Shown here: positions 12,701 through 24,232 of the stretch, in pieces
Numbering within the stretch: position 1 is the stretch's first letter
How the letters are laid out: every line of letters starts with the position of its first letter
DNA from: Neodiprion pinetum
Taxonomy: Eukaryota; Arthropoda; Insecta; Hymenoptera; Diprionidae
Length of the DNA: 64,000 bases
Assembly (NCBI RefSeq): GCF_021155775.2
Contig: NC_060233.1
Span: 16,812,537 to 16,876,536 of the forward strand
Direction: 5' to 3'
Program-made: the position numbers and the translations under genes
Notes under the pieces: model-generated
Database searches by the model: none
What the model saw: only the letters and a program-made list of their open reading frames with translations
What the model was told of the DNA's origin: nothing

Positions 12701-15700
12701 GGAATTTTATGGGATCCACTTGCATCAGCGCATACCATTATAGTAAAACGATCCTTTATCACCTCATGCCCTAGATCATCGTACAGTGGGACGAAGTCCT
12801 TGAAAAGCGAAGTAAATCTCGAAAAATGAAAATCCGCTTCAGTGAATTTTGACTCAAGCGTCAGGTAGAGCAATAATTAGTGCATTCAAACCCCGAAAAC
12901 AGAAGGCGAATCCTCTGTACCTGGCTCGCAACTTCGGTTCAAAGTTGACCGTCATTGACGGTGCACGCATTGCGCGAGAATACAAAGCAGAAGCAGTCAA
13001 CTTCAAAATTTTATATTTTAAGTGTGAATTGTGCGATTTCAATTTTTCAAGATGGATTGGACTCCTGGAGATGTGTAAAAAATATTTCTGTATCAGTTCA
13101 ATCAGGAATTGATGTTCGACCGCCTAAAATACGGCCACACTCGATGCTCTCGTGAAAACGATATGATTCTATAGACCTCAATTTTCAAACAGATGACAAG
13201 TACCATTTTCTACCATATTCTTCAACGATCCGAGTTCAGAGTTATAGGTTATAGGCTAATAGCTTACGAAATCCATAAGAATCGCCCGCTCCCACCTGCT
13301 CCTTTGGCTGTAATGATTTTTGGTCGTAAGTCGCGTACAGCATGAGCGGGTACGCAGCGCGACGCGGCAAATTTCACAGTACGTACAATAGGATAATAAA
13401 ACCGGTCCTAACATATACCGAGACTTCATAACAAACTAGCATGGTTATTTTAGATTCACATTGTTTATAATAAATGTCTTCAATAATTTATGTTCAAGAT
13501 TTCACGAGAAGCAGCATGTGTAATATTGTCTTATCTGTCATAAATCATATGAATGAGTATTACGTTTTCGTGTTTTTGTCTCCTCAATATCAGAGAACGA
13601 TCTCCTAGATGAAACGAAATCGCTTCAGAAAAATTTAATTTACTCAACGACTTAGATCTCGCCTCATTTGTTATAGTTTACGTTAAATATTTGAAGTTTT
13701 TATATGCAAATCAGTTTCAAATTCTCTGCGGCTTTGTTATAGGACCTAGTGGGAAAAATATTACTCCGTACACGAAGATGGCATTTGAAGGACGGGACTA
13801 CCCGCTGTATTGAAACACCTTAAATTGCAAATTTCCGAGAAGAGTGGACGTTCGGTGCTTATACCTAATCATGTGAGGCAGTCCTTTTCAGTTTTTGTTA
13901 AAAAAATGAGAACAATGTGGAAATCGGTTTGTAGGGAAGAAAATACGTTTTGCAAGAAATATAAGTCATGGCTTAATGTATCCTTTCCTGTAGCTGCTAA
14001 TTCCCAGAACACACCGACCAATAAGGGTGGTCACCCATCGAAAGACTTTTAGTCCGTAAGTCAAAGATAGAAACGGAAGAGACCCGAAGAAATCCGTGAA
14101 ACGTTGACTACGAACAAGTTATCAACTACTGTTCGAATGAGCCTTCGCTCCTCGAATTGTGATGGATGCAACACTGACGAGTCTAACGAAGACTTCGAGG
14201 TATCGAAAGGCTCTGTGAAATAACACCCAAAATTACATTATCCGCAGATGCTGCACTTTCCTATCTGATGGACCGCAAAATGTCGAATAATGACTACCAA
14301 GAACCGAGATCTCTGAACATTTGACAGCACTTCCGTATGCCTCCCAATTCCAAAGTGGCAGAAGCTAAAAAAGTGTGTTATCCACCCCGTACGGCTATTA
14401 GTATTGCAGAGAGCAAAGCAGAGTTATATTACAGGCTTTACTGAACCATACAGATCAGCGTATTATATTATTTCGACGTGAAGTTATTTCGAGTATTGCT
14501 GACGAAAGTGATAAGCAGATGACCCTTGTTTGCAAGTGGGGCTACGATCGAAACTCTGGACAAAGTGTACATATAGACAAAAGTTTCAAGATGACAACAC
14601 GTCGGATTCAACTGTGTTTTTACTTCAGCTGTGCCAATACAACTCGTGTCTGTCGATGAAAAAACGGATGCTTGTGGATATTGTGACTTGTATGCCGCTA
14701 AGATTACAGTTTTTGAACTAAAATACAAAATTGACTGTAAACGAAGAACGCTACATCGAAAATCAGATGAATACACTTGTTCTTTACGAAACAATACTAA
14801 ATCAGAACGAACTCTCGGTTGAATTTAAAATGATGTTAACGATGAAAGAGGGAAGGGTCTGCAATTCACTGACATTTACCGCGATGCGCAAACTTCCTGT
14901 TCATGGTCCACAAATAATAGCTCATGCATTATTGCCGATCCGCCAACTATCGGAAGATGCTTAAGAAGCTAAAAACAAAGACATCAATACTATTGAAGAA
15001 GATTTATCACGAAAGTGTTGAAGATCCGGAACAATGGAAGATGTTTCCTATCGGCTTATGATAACATCTGATCCGTACATTTCGAGTGTACGGGCACTTG
15101 GGGACAATGAATCTGAGACGGCCAATTTTTTACACTAGACAGTTATATTGGCAATATAGAGAAATCTGCAGCGCTATAGTCGGCCGAGCGCGAAACAAAC
15201 TCAATCTCAATAAACATGACACAACCCATGACCAGCCCCCTGACACTCACCACAGTTCGTATACTACAAAATTGTACGCGTTTTGTCCCCGTTTTTTAGT
15301 TTCTCTACGTGGCGCTAGTAGACTTCTGACACTCTCGCTGCCCTCGCTGACCGCGCGCAAGCTTGTCAGACGACCACTAGCGCCACTAGTGGTGGAGATT
15401 GGCGGCAGAATCGAGGGACATTTTGCGAACCTCTTTTAGAAGCGTGTGTCAGGCGGCTGCCCATGACCGTCGAATATAACCCTAGAATACCGCGGGGATA
15501 ATAACTTGTTAGATTGACACGTATTCTAAGGTTAGATTCAACGGGCATGGGTTACGTTATGTTTATGAGATTGAGTTTGTTTCGCACTCGACCGTCTATG
15601 GCGCTGTAGGTTTCTCTGTGTTGCCAACATAAATGTCTAGTGTAACAAATTAGCCTTCTCAGATTCATTGTCCCCAAATGTACATTACCCCAGAAAAAAA

Positions 15701-18700
15701 CATGCAGTTTATCTCTGGAAACTGTAGAATTGTTAATCTCACCTACAATATGTCAATCTACTGCAGGAAATGATTCTGAATTTGACGAGTCCGACGAGGA
15801 AATTGTATTCCATTAATTTGTTTTGTAATATTTGAAACTTTTGACGATGCTTTTGCTAAAATGCTTTTTTCGTTTCTATACATAAATTTTTTTTAAGTAT
15901 TGATGTGTGGATTTTATATAATATAGATGAATATTATTTCTCTGTTTCTCAATTTTAAGCCACGTGACATTCGTCGTCTTCTTGTTAAGTAAAATTTGGG
16001 CAAATGTTTACTTTGAATGCGTAATCAATGACCTCAAAAACCCCTGTATAACTACTATCTTCGAAATCTGACATCATTGTTGTTTGAATCGAAGTTCATT
16101 TAAGGTTTACTCTCCTTTTTCGGGATTTCGTCCCACTGTGAATCGTAAGACTATAAATGCCGTGAAGTTTCTTAGAACGATCGAGCGAACTGTTACTCGC
16201 CTTAAACTTAGATGCTGCACCAAATATTTGTTGGTGATATGTTGAAACCTTTTCGGCTCAAATCGCCTGTGAGAGAGGTTCGCCTAAGGTTCTCTGTTAC
16301 ACAAACCATCTGTAAATTGCCTTTTCAAAACCACTATCTTCGACGTTTGTGATTTTCTTTTTCTTCGTACTTTCATGCTGGTCTTGAAGTATACTGAATA
16401 ATGTTTTCTTTATTTTTCCTAATTTTCGGTTGAGTCTATCTTTCGATACCGTAATCATGCCTAAGCCTATGGCCCGACTCACCGGTATTCAACCAATTGA
16501 TAATAATTGTTACTTTCTCATCAATGGTTAGCCTTTTTCTATTCTCCTGTTTTGCCTCGCTCATTCTCCAAGTACAGAAGTTTTTAATAAACTGGAATTA
16601 TAATTTTAAGCAGAAAGTTCCGATGTTCAGAACGTGACGTCACCCAAAATTTTTTTTCCCTTGACGCAATTGATCTATAGTACTCGTCGACGACGAAAAT
16701 CAGCTAGCCGGATTCCCCAGTCCGGAAACAACCGCGCAGTAGAGAGGACGTATGAAAATCGTGCTCCGCAGGTTTCGAGTACCAGGTTCTCTATCTCCTG
16801 GATCCTGTGCTCCAGGTCCGCTACCTCGTGAAACTCGACTTCCAGGACAAGCGCTCCGTAGTTCCTGCGCTCCAGGACCACGACCTCGTGAAATTCGACT
16901 CCCAGGACAAGCGCTCCATAGTTCTGGCTGTCCAGGTCCTTGACCTGGTAACTTTTGACCAAGCTTTATCATTTTTTTTTTGTTTTTTAGTGGGTAAAAG
17001 TCCAGAATAGCAGAATTATCAGGTAGTGAGTTATGTTTTAATAATCTACGAATGTACGCTAAACTACTGACAGTGGCATCATACCAGATAGTTTCATCCA
17101 TTCAGTGCAACTGTGATGATTTTCTCAATTTGTGTGAGTGGTAACCAATCTGTAATTTTTTTTTTCAAGATATTGAAAAAATAAAAAGTCGCTCCACTTT
17201 TTGCCAAAATAAGGCATTACTTGCTCAAGTTTCATTGCGATCGCTTCAGCGGTGTGGAAGTTTTGGCTTTCCGGGTTCTCGAGATGTACAGCGCTTCTTT
17301 GAACGCACCTTAAAGGTGCCGAAGGGTTGACTACTGCGGGCAAGTACTGTACTGTTTTTACGGCTTATTTTCTGCCATTCTGTTCACTTTCTGGGTTTTT
17401 CTATCAAAATCAGCCGTGAGATACTCATAATTCGCAGTGAAATGATCAAACCAAAAAAATTTGCATTCACTTGCCTATAGTAGTCGCTATACCTTCGTTT
17501 TCAACGACACCCATGATACAAGGTAAGTCACGAATCTGACCAGCTCTCACTATATTTGCAGGGCTAGTTGTTAAAAAAGCCCCCTTGATATCTGGCTCAT
17601 CAGTACAAGCCCATGTGGTGAATGGTTCGCAATGCCACACGTAAAACCGTGTGAACACGGTTGTAATATCCAAAGCATTTTTATTACGCAAACACCTGAC
17701 GAGAGAATCCGAAGTGTTATTCAAACAGCCAACGTAATTGCCGAGTTCAAATGCGCGCTTTGCATAGACAGCCCTGGGTCTGTAGGCCCATTGCACAAGG
17801 CCAGATCCGCTTAGCATGATGAACTTATGAAAGAGTCCTGTAATGACGTGAATTGATTACGCCATGTTTCAGCATTTGATTATAACTAGGTTCGTCAACT
17901 CATCGATGGAGAAAATTTTTTCAGTACGTCGTACTTGTTGTAAAAATAGAATACGTCGTCCTGATTATTGTAAATGTGATATCAGTCATCCCGTTAAAAG
18001 ATTTCAATATTCATCAATCAAGTCTGTTGAATATCACCTCAAGCCTTGTTTGACTTCATTCTGAATTCCATCTTACCAATTGTCAATTTCGAAAGCGTCA
18101 GAAGGTAAACGCAAGCGCTCCCTGAGCTGTGGCCGAATAACGTCACTCGATCAGGGTCACCGTGAAAGTGTCTGATGTTACGCTGCACCCATTCGAGAGC
18201 AAGGACCTGGTCTTTCAGGCCCCAATTTCCGGAAGCCACTTCGTCGCCAGTGCTCAAGAACCCCAAAATACCCAGACGATAGTTGAAGGTAACGAAAACT
18301 ACATCTTGGTTCAAAAGGTACTTCGGGCTGTACACCGATGAATTAGCGGACCCCATCATGAACCTCCCACCGAGAACGTATACCATTACCGGAAGTAGCG
18401 CGGAGTCCTTACCGTCACTTATCTGTATGTATAGGATCCTAAGTCAAATCCAGTTATGTTTGCTTTACAAGACTTCTGATTTTGAACTCATGCTTCTATT
18501 CTCGCACAGCAACCGGCTTGCCTGCAAATAAGCAAGCCTCACTTGATGGGAATGATTACCTGCGGTGTGAACACGTTCAGGTTTAGACAATCTTCGTCTC
18601 CAAGGTAAGTGATATGGTCTGTGCCACTTATTTGGGGACAAAAGTTTCCGTCGGCAGTAGCGTTTCGTATTCCTTCCCAACCACCCGCCGGCACGGGGTT

Positions 18701-21700
18701 CGCGAATCTGCGATACAAAGAGAACTTTTGTTATCGGATTCATGACGAGAGTTAACGAAGGCTGCGACTTCTTCAGTTGAAACATTTCAACCGATGGTAT
18801 GTCTGCTTCTCGCAAGACCTTGCTATTTTGAATGTTGTTCTTATATATTCATCATTGATATTCATTCACCCATAGAATTCTTATCGCCTAATCAGCAGGT
18901 TTAAAATTGGGTCTAACAGTCGGTTACTCCGAGCCGCACCTTGCTTACCTTCATATCAAGATTTGTATCTGACCTGTTGTGAACCCGATGAAATCGTGCA
19001 ACCCTAGTCCTTCGAATTAATTTCCGTTCGTAACCATCTGATCCATCTTAACAAACAAACCCGTCCACTAGTTGGAAATAAATGAATATTTAGTTTCACA
19101 TAGTTCGACTGACAAACGCCAGATAAGATTACATAGAAACAGAGTTAGGTTTGTCAGTGTTGTATAGACATTGTGAGTGTTATGTCACGCACTTACGGAA
19201 ATGGAAGGAACTGCAAACTTTGTTTATTGAAGTATATCTACTTCTTTTGATAACTTTCTTGTTTTCACGAACACTGTGTTTTCAAGTGTACGCGAGTGTT
19301 CAATAACATTTTTGTAATTATAATTATTACAGTGTTTTCGAAAGTATACAGACTCAATTGAATAGTCGAAAGAAACGGTCAAAGAATGATTCTTCAAATG
19401 ATGATCTTGCTATAAATCAAAAATGCGCCTAATCAACTGTTCTCTATACAGTGAAACTTGCCAATACCGGACATCTTCGGGACGAAAAATGTTGTCTATT
19501 ACTGAATAGTGTATGCTATTCAGAACAATATTAACGTCTGAATTATACTTCTGGGGACGTTTAGAGTGTCCGTTTTGAAGAGGAATCCGTTGTTGGGAGG
19601 TGTCCGTTAAGGAGGGAGACCCAGTTAGCATTTTGAAAAAATCGTTTTTTTCCATTTTCTAAAATAACAATATTTCAAGAGTATTTTCCGAATGATGACA
19701 TGCAAATCGGACCGTTATTCGCAAAGATGTATAACTTCGAAGGGCGCCGTGTCTGACAAAGCAAACCGGCGCTCCCTCGAAAATACTCGAGAGGCATCGG
19801 TAGCTCGTCGTCAACGAAAAACTGCTGCAGGTGCAGCTAACAAAGCGGAGAACGGCGCAGTATGTGGCCCAGGAACAGACGATCCAATGTAAGTTATAAA
19901 TTAAATTTTTTATCTGCATACAAATCGTACCCAAAACTTGAAACGCGTTTTTCTCGAAGCCATGTTTTCGAAGTCGGTGATCACTGTAACTCGAGAACGG
20001 CTTTACTGATCGGTTTGAAATTTGTCTCACTTCTTCTATACATAATTGTCTTCCGGACGAAATGAGGATTTTTTTTTTTTGGACATTTATTTATTTTTTT
20101 TTATTGCCAAAAATGTGAGTGAAATTTTGGTCAAAACGACACTTTTGACTTTCAACGTCCGCCATTTTGTGAAAAATTGAAATTTTTCAAAACCCTTCGT
20201 TGATCCGGATCATTATATCATTAACCGAAGATCCCCCCCCCCCTCTTTTGTTGGATTCAGATGATCCATTGCTGCGCGAGAGTGATCACCGCAACTACCT
20301 CTTTTTTCTGCAAACGTCCCGCCCATTGCCTCGTACTGGCTTATTTTATAATATTTTTCTTTTGAAAAATTATAATGTGTACTTTAAATATATATCTTTT
20401 ATATGAAAAAACTGTTGTTATAAATTATTTTGTCGTTTGGCCAAAAAAAATTCGGAAAAAAAGTCTTTTTCTGGACGTTCCAACTGGGTCTCCCCCTTAA
20501 CAGAAGTTTGACATCCCAAGTGTACGTATGTATATATGTAACCAATTTCTTTGCCGGACGATATCTTGAGACCGAGTTACCGTATTCCGATGATTTTGGC
20601 TTTCATCGGTTCGGTACGTTTTCAATTATTCGAGTTACAAAATTACAAAACGTCGGATAAAAATGATGATATCTTAAGATTGGGTAAATGGAATTAAATA
20701 TAAATTGGTATCGTGAGGTTTTTGGGTCGCTTATCACGAATCTAAGGTCAGATTTGCATAGTCCAGATTTGGTGAATTCAATAATCTGATATCGAACAAA
20801 AATCATTTGAATTTCGATGAAAATCGGTACTCGTAAATTTGTCAGGTGGCTGATCACGAATTTGAAGTCCGATTGTGAAATCGAAAAAAGTAATCCAATA
20901 TGATGGCAAAACATCTAAACAGATTCCGATTTTGGTAGAAATTGTTAGGCGAAGTTTTTTGGTTCACCGATAACAAATCCAAGGTTAGACTTCCAAACTT
21001 TGAAATGGTGGATCCATTATAGTGGATTAAAATTTTAGAAATTGTCATTTTTTCACGCAAAATAGTATCCGAGAGCTTTAAAAGCGTTGATAACGAATCT
21101 GATTTTGTAGCATGAAATTCGAATTAGTTATTATTATTATTTTTTATCTACAAACTTGGAAGCTGCAGTGTGAGAACGGGTAGTTCGAGGGTTGGCTCAT
21201 GGCCAGTCTGAAACTGTTTCATGAATGAAGATTTAAAATTAAGATATTACGATATCAAAAATTCATCTTAAAAAAAAAAAATTACTGAATTAGGATGATT
21301 CGTATGAATTTTTTCACACGAAAGTGTATGTAGCCTTCAGATCTTTTTACAATATTTTCATACATGTCTTGCTTTTAGACCCATTCGGCCAATTTCAGTG
21401 AATTATGGATCGTGTTGTTCCTGAACTAATTCTTTATAAATCTTTCAGTATGCATTCTCTTCAATGCTCGGTTTATAGATGTTTTCGTCAGAAGTTTTCA
21501 CTTTATTTGTACTTCTGGGGCATATTATTTTTTATTCGAAGCTATGAAACGAACGTATTTTGTTATTATTTCACTGAATGCAATCTTTGTGTTAATGGAC
21601 CTTTCCACCCATTCCAAATTCCTAAGTTTGTAGGTAGTTAAAAGTGCCACATCAGTTGCATTTACATGATGATTCCTATGATAAAAAACATAATGGAATC

Positions 21701-21946
21701 GGTAAGCACTAAATTTATGTACTTCACTTACCGCTTATTTCCTACCGGTGGTTGCGCATAAGGAATTCCCAGAAAGGCCGACACTTTTCGGCCATGGGTG
21801 GTGGTCATAATTTTTCCCCGCAGAGTCCCTTGGGGAATAGTCACTTCCGGTTGAGTAGTTCCACCGAGGTAACCGGCACTCGACGCGAAAAAAATGCTTA
21901 GCAATAGTGAGAGAAAAAGACACTCCGCCCCTGAATATGAAACCAT
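9733..21946 (-). CDS. Secreted carboxylesterase EST-2, complete seven-exon gene
   Basis: Type-B carboxylesterase (alpha/beta hydrolase fold) that should hydrolyse ester bonds outside the cell or in the secretory pathway. Exons: 21732-21946, 18560-18707, 18077-18422, 17475-17837, 10919-11082, 9998-10314, 9733-9928. Joined length is 1749 bases, 582 aa, usual for the family. Residues 1-24 form a signal peptide. The catalytic serine is Ser220 in GHSSG, the acid is Glu351 in ENEG, and the base is His473 in GVAHADD. The oxyanion motif is VLGGRF (138-142), lacking the usual histidine and third glycine. Splice phases are 2,0,1,1,0,2. All introns are GT-AG except intron 4, which begins GCAAGTG. No stop or shift is seen. 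The start is chosen for the signal peptide. Exons were assigned by eye; family is certain, substrate unknown. Confidence 0.88.
12425..12873 (-). pseudogene. Tigger/pogo-like transposase catalytic-core remnant (unit A)
   Basis: Two adjacent minus-strand frames, 12634-12873 and 12425-12637, together resemble the DDE core of jerky/Tigger-type transposases. The first has RFTIMVCADASGSHKIPLLFI, and the second has YKGQRNAWMDRDLF followed by LLLLDNVCSF, the block around the second catalytic aspartate. A frameshift separates them near 12635, and the part beyond the LDN block is lost. The equivalent relic in unit B (35868-36316) has the same break, so decay predates the duplication. Family call rests on remembered motif patterns. 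Confidence 0.65.
13810..15060 (+). pseudogene. Transib/RAG1-like transposase remnant (unit A, tentative)
   Basis: A 1.2 kb stretch with protein similarity scattered over all three plus frames. Recognisable pieces are CKWGYDRNSGQS near 14540 (like the Asp-containing block KWGCDGSSGQS of the family), KFQDDNTSDSTVFLLQL near 14580, and LTMKEGRVCNSLTFT near 14850 (family form: LTM, acidic Asp, GKVCNALT). The second acidic residue is Glu here, where the family has Asp. Many stops and shifts make it dead. Assignment to Transib/RAG1-like elements is from motif memory and should be treated as tentative; that it is a transposase-like relic is more secure. Confidence 0.45.
15095..15680. repeat. Foldback element, arms about 140 bp (unit A)
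   Basis: The sequence at 15095-15232 returns as its reverse complement at about 15546-15680. Outer ends are CACTTGGGGACAATGAATC and its inverted counterpart. The element is 351 bp in unit B (39008-39358); here a 227 bp MITE plus its 8 bp duplication has been inserted. Confidence 0.75.
15233..15459. mobile_element. hAT-like MITE, 227 bp, present only in unit A
   Basis: Ends CAGCCCCCTGACAC and, inverted, CAGCCGCCTGACAC match at 13 of 14 bases. It is flanked by a perfect 8 bp direct repeat CCCATGAC (15225-15232 and 15460-15467), present once at 39138-39145 in unit B. CAG ends with 8 bp target duplication are typical of the hAT superfamily. No coding capacity. Confidence 0.8.
16240..16482 (-). 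pseudogene. Tigger/pogo-like transposase N-terminal remnant (unit A)
   Basis: Minus-strand frame 16297-16482 encodes KKKKITNVEDSGFEKAIYRWF. An in-frame stop follows where the family continues with QQR. The pattern fits the CENP-B-type DNA-binding region of Tigger/jerky transposases. It has the same strand as, and lies upstream of, the catalytic-core relic at 12425-12873, so the two may be halves of one element separated by later insertions. Confidence 0.5.
16810..16929. repeat. 60 bp minisatellite, two copies in unit A
   Basis: Units at 16810-16869 and 16870-16929 differ by a few bases and are followed by a partial third. Unit B has a single copy at 41244-41303. The period is a multiple of three and stays open in several frames, but it lies inside intron 4. 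Confidence 0.75.
18708..21731. other. EST-2 intron 1 (3.0 kb)
   Basis: No exon is needed: exons 1 and 2 join in frame across it. It contains one TTAA-flanked element (19611-20496). The rest aligns with intron 1 of EST-1 and EST-3 and has no recognisable gene. Confidence 0.7.
19611..20496. mobile_element. TTAA-flanked (piggyBac-like) non-autonomous element, unit B
   Basis: 886 bp bounded by TTAA at 19607-19610 and 20497-20500. The left end reads GGAGGGAGACCCAGTT and the right end is AACTGGGTCTCCCCC, an inverted repeat of about 13-15 bases. Unit A has a single TCAA in its place. Short frames on both strands (for example 19692-19892 plus) have no recognisable domain. TTAA duplication is the piggyBac hallmark; assignment beyond that is inference. 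Confidence 0.75.
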
Positions 21947-22770
21947 TGTCGTCACACGTCGTTGTCCGATGAGAACAAACTCGAATCTGGCGAATCTTGC
22001 TGGTGGGATTGTTTTATGGCTTCGAACTGTTTGTCCATCGCGAACGAGTTCGACATGCCAATCGTCAAACATGATATTCAAGCTGTCCAACGACCGTCGC
22101 ACAAACAATATAACATACATTTGTCTCGGTATCACTCGGAGATGCAATGCGTTAAACCACCTTAGTTATTGATACTCACTCCTCATTTCACGTTTCAGAC
22201 TTCACACCGACAATAAGTGCAAATACTCGAGTCTGATACAGCCAACTGAATTTCCAATGGTTTCGTATCGTCCAGCCCTTTACATAATAAAGAAGTGTAA
22301 AGAAACTCTGTTGTTGATTCTCGTTAAACTAATCACTGCCAGGCAGATTCTTAATTGCCGCATCACTGCGAAATTCTTCTCATTGAAAAACCGCCTAGAG
22401 TCGCTCGACGCAGTATATATGGATCCAAGTTTCTGAGTAAGTATGCATATCTTTTTTTATCCACGACGACTGAATTCATTCTGCAATTTCAATAACTCAC
22501 CCAAAATAATTTATCGTCAGTCCATGGCATCAAGTACCTGCACAATCAATAAATTTGTTGAACACTTCTCAGTTATTTGAGATCCCATATATTAAATAGA
22601 ACTCTGACAATTAGGTAATTTGTCTATATCATATGTACTATACATATTATGATATAATACATTAGATTGGATTGTGTGATAAACGCTTCATACATCATTT
22701 ATCTATCGATCAGTGATCAGGTTACCTGTTCACTAATTGTAATCAGAAACCAACTTGGTCGAAAAGGTAT

Positions 22771-22977
22771 TTGAACTATCTGTCACATCATCCGATACAG
22801 CGAAAAGTCGCTACGATGTTCAATTTAGCGAATAGAGCGGTATTGCTATCTGATGAAGTCTTTCATGACATTAAACTGGAATTAGTACATCCCGTCCTGA
22901 GTATCAATAATTACCCGGATTTCTTCATTTCAAATCATATGTACCGGACTCTGAGAAAAGAGTCTTGTTATAATAAA
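22771..22977 (+). pseudogene. Reverse-transcriptase C-terminal remnant (unit B copy)
   Basis: A 69-codon frame with ATMFNLANRAVLLSDEVFHD and PDFFISNHMYRTLRKES, the least broken version of this relic besides 47741-47947. It resembles the end of a Penelope-like reverse transcriptase, tentatively. It has no partner domain nearby. Confidence 0.45.
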
Positions 22978-24232
22978 TAAATATATTTCGTTGAATATTT
23001 TCAGGAACCATTTTTTAACCGTTAAAAAACTTATTACCGTGTAATGAATATATGTGCCGTTACAACTAGAATCAAAATTTTATAGTATTTGAATTGAGTA
23101 TAATATTCAACTCTCACTAAAATATGTCTATTATTGAAAAGATACTCTAAAATTGTGGCTGATAAAGCGAGATTTGGTTCGAATTTTTTTTTCTTTTATC
23201 AAAAAATTAGCACTAATTGTGAAAGATTTCACTCCGTGTTATGCCACATGAAGATTTATTAACAGTTAACTAATCTTATTTGAGGATTCAAGTTCATAAA
23301 CTCACCATTCGCACGTTCCAAGCACGTTCTGTATATTTTAAACGCAGTTCGTCGGCCGAGCGATTGATTTACAATAAAAACCAGTGTGACAATGCAACGG
23401 TAATGTTATGGAGCTGATGTTACAACTTGGGGCGTATCCGAACTTCTTTCAACATTTAAGTGTTAGTGCAGCGTGTTTTTGTTCATAAATTCCTGATCTG
23501 GATGCGCGATATTATGTTTGAGGTTAGGTACGTGCGATGTAAGATTTGTTTCCGGCTCACACGTAAACATTCCGACGTTCGTCTCACCGATTCGATTCAA
23601 ACGCACGGTACGTAAAGTTCATGCCCCAAGAACGACGTGCGCTTTTCGTCCGTTCCAGAGTGTGTAGGTTTGGAAAAAGTGACAGCGGTTGTATCCGTAG
23701 TACGATAATGAGGCAATAAGGAGCTCAGCATCACTAAATACGATTTTCAATAAAATAGATGATTGATCAACTATTAATAAATATTCATCCGGTACCATTA
23801 TTTGAGTAGTTTATGATTGTGTTCGTCTGTTTTATACCACAGGATACTAATTCTAAAGAAATAGATGACTCATTAACTATCAACAAATCTTCATTTCACC
23901 GAAAAAAGTAAATACAAATGCGCGATTTCTTATCTACAACTAAATATTTATTTGGCCTTATTCAAATATATGATTTGTTAACAGTAAATAAATCCTGTTC
24001 ACTATAACAAGACTTTTTTCTCAGTTATTTGTGGTTCGATGAATAATAAGTAATATCTGTTGTTTAACCACTGTCTGGGAACTCTGACCTATTTCCTTTG
24101 GTTAGATGTAGACTTAAGTTCGCCCGTAAAAGGAGCTTTGCCTACGCAGGCGTGAATCTTAAGAATGACCAAAAATAATCGATTTTTGATTAAATAAGCT
24201 TTTTGATAGTATCAGCCTCGTAATTTCAAACG

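Larger units (their letters stand above)
11083..17474. other. EST-2 intron 4 (6.4 kb), packed with old repeats
   Basis: No host exon is needed here: exons 4 and 5 join in frame across it. It holds Tigger-like and RAG1-like transposase relics, a foldback element with a nested MITE, and a 60 bp minisatellite. The rest (11083-12420, 12875-13800, 15681-16235, 16930-17474) shows no gene. A stretch at 17110-17340 is conserved in unit B but does not fit the esterase frame. Confidence 0.75.
1..18301. repeat. Tandem array unit A (18.3 kb)
   Basis: The first bases of the window recur at 18302 and 43195, in each case inside exon 3 of an esterase gene. This defines a head-to-tail array. Unit A holds the 5' exons of EST-1 and the last four exons of EST-2, with matching introns and spacer. 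Relative to unit B it has an extra 1.9 kb (about 5235-7120) and a nested hAT-like MITE, and lacks at least five insertions found in B. Confidence 0.9.

Noticed and set aside
16675..17101. Overlapping open frames of 95-133 codons
   Set aside because: Produced by the 60 bp minisatellite, whose period keeps several frames open; no family match.
17125..17343. Minus-strand frame conserved in units A and B, considered as an extra esterase exon
   Set aside because: Exon 4 joins in phase to 10919-11082, which matches the family at that point; adding this piece introduces unrelated sequence and an early stop.
19692..20030. Open frames on both strands inside the TTAA element, followed by a GTAAGT
   Set aside because: No recognisable domain, lies within a non-autonomous element, and copies drift freely between units.
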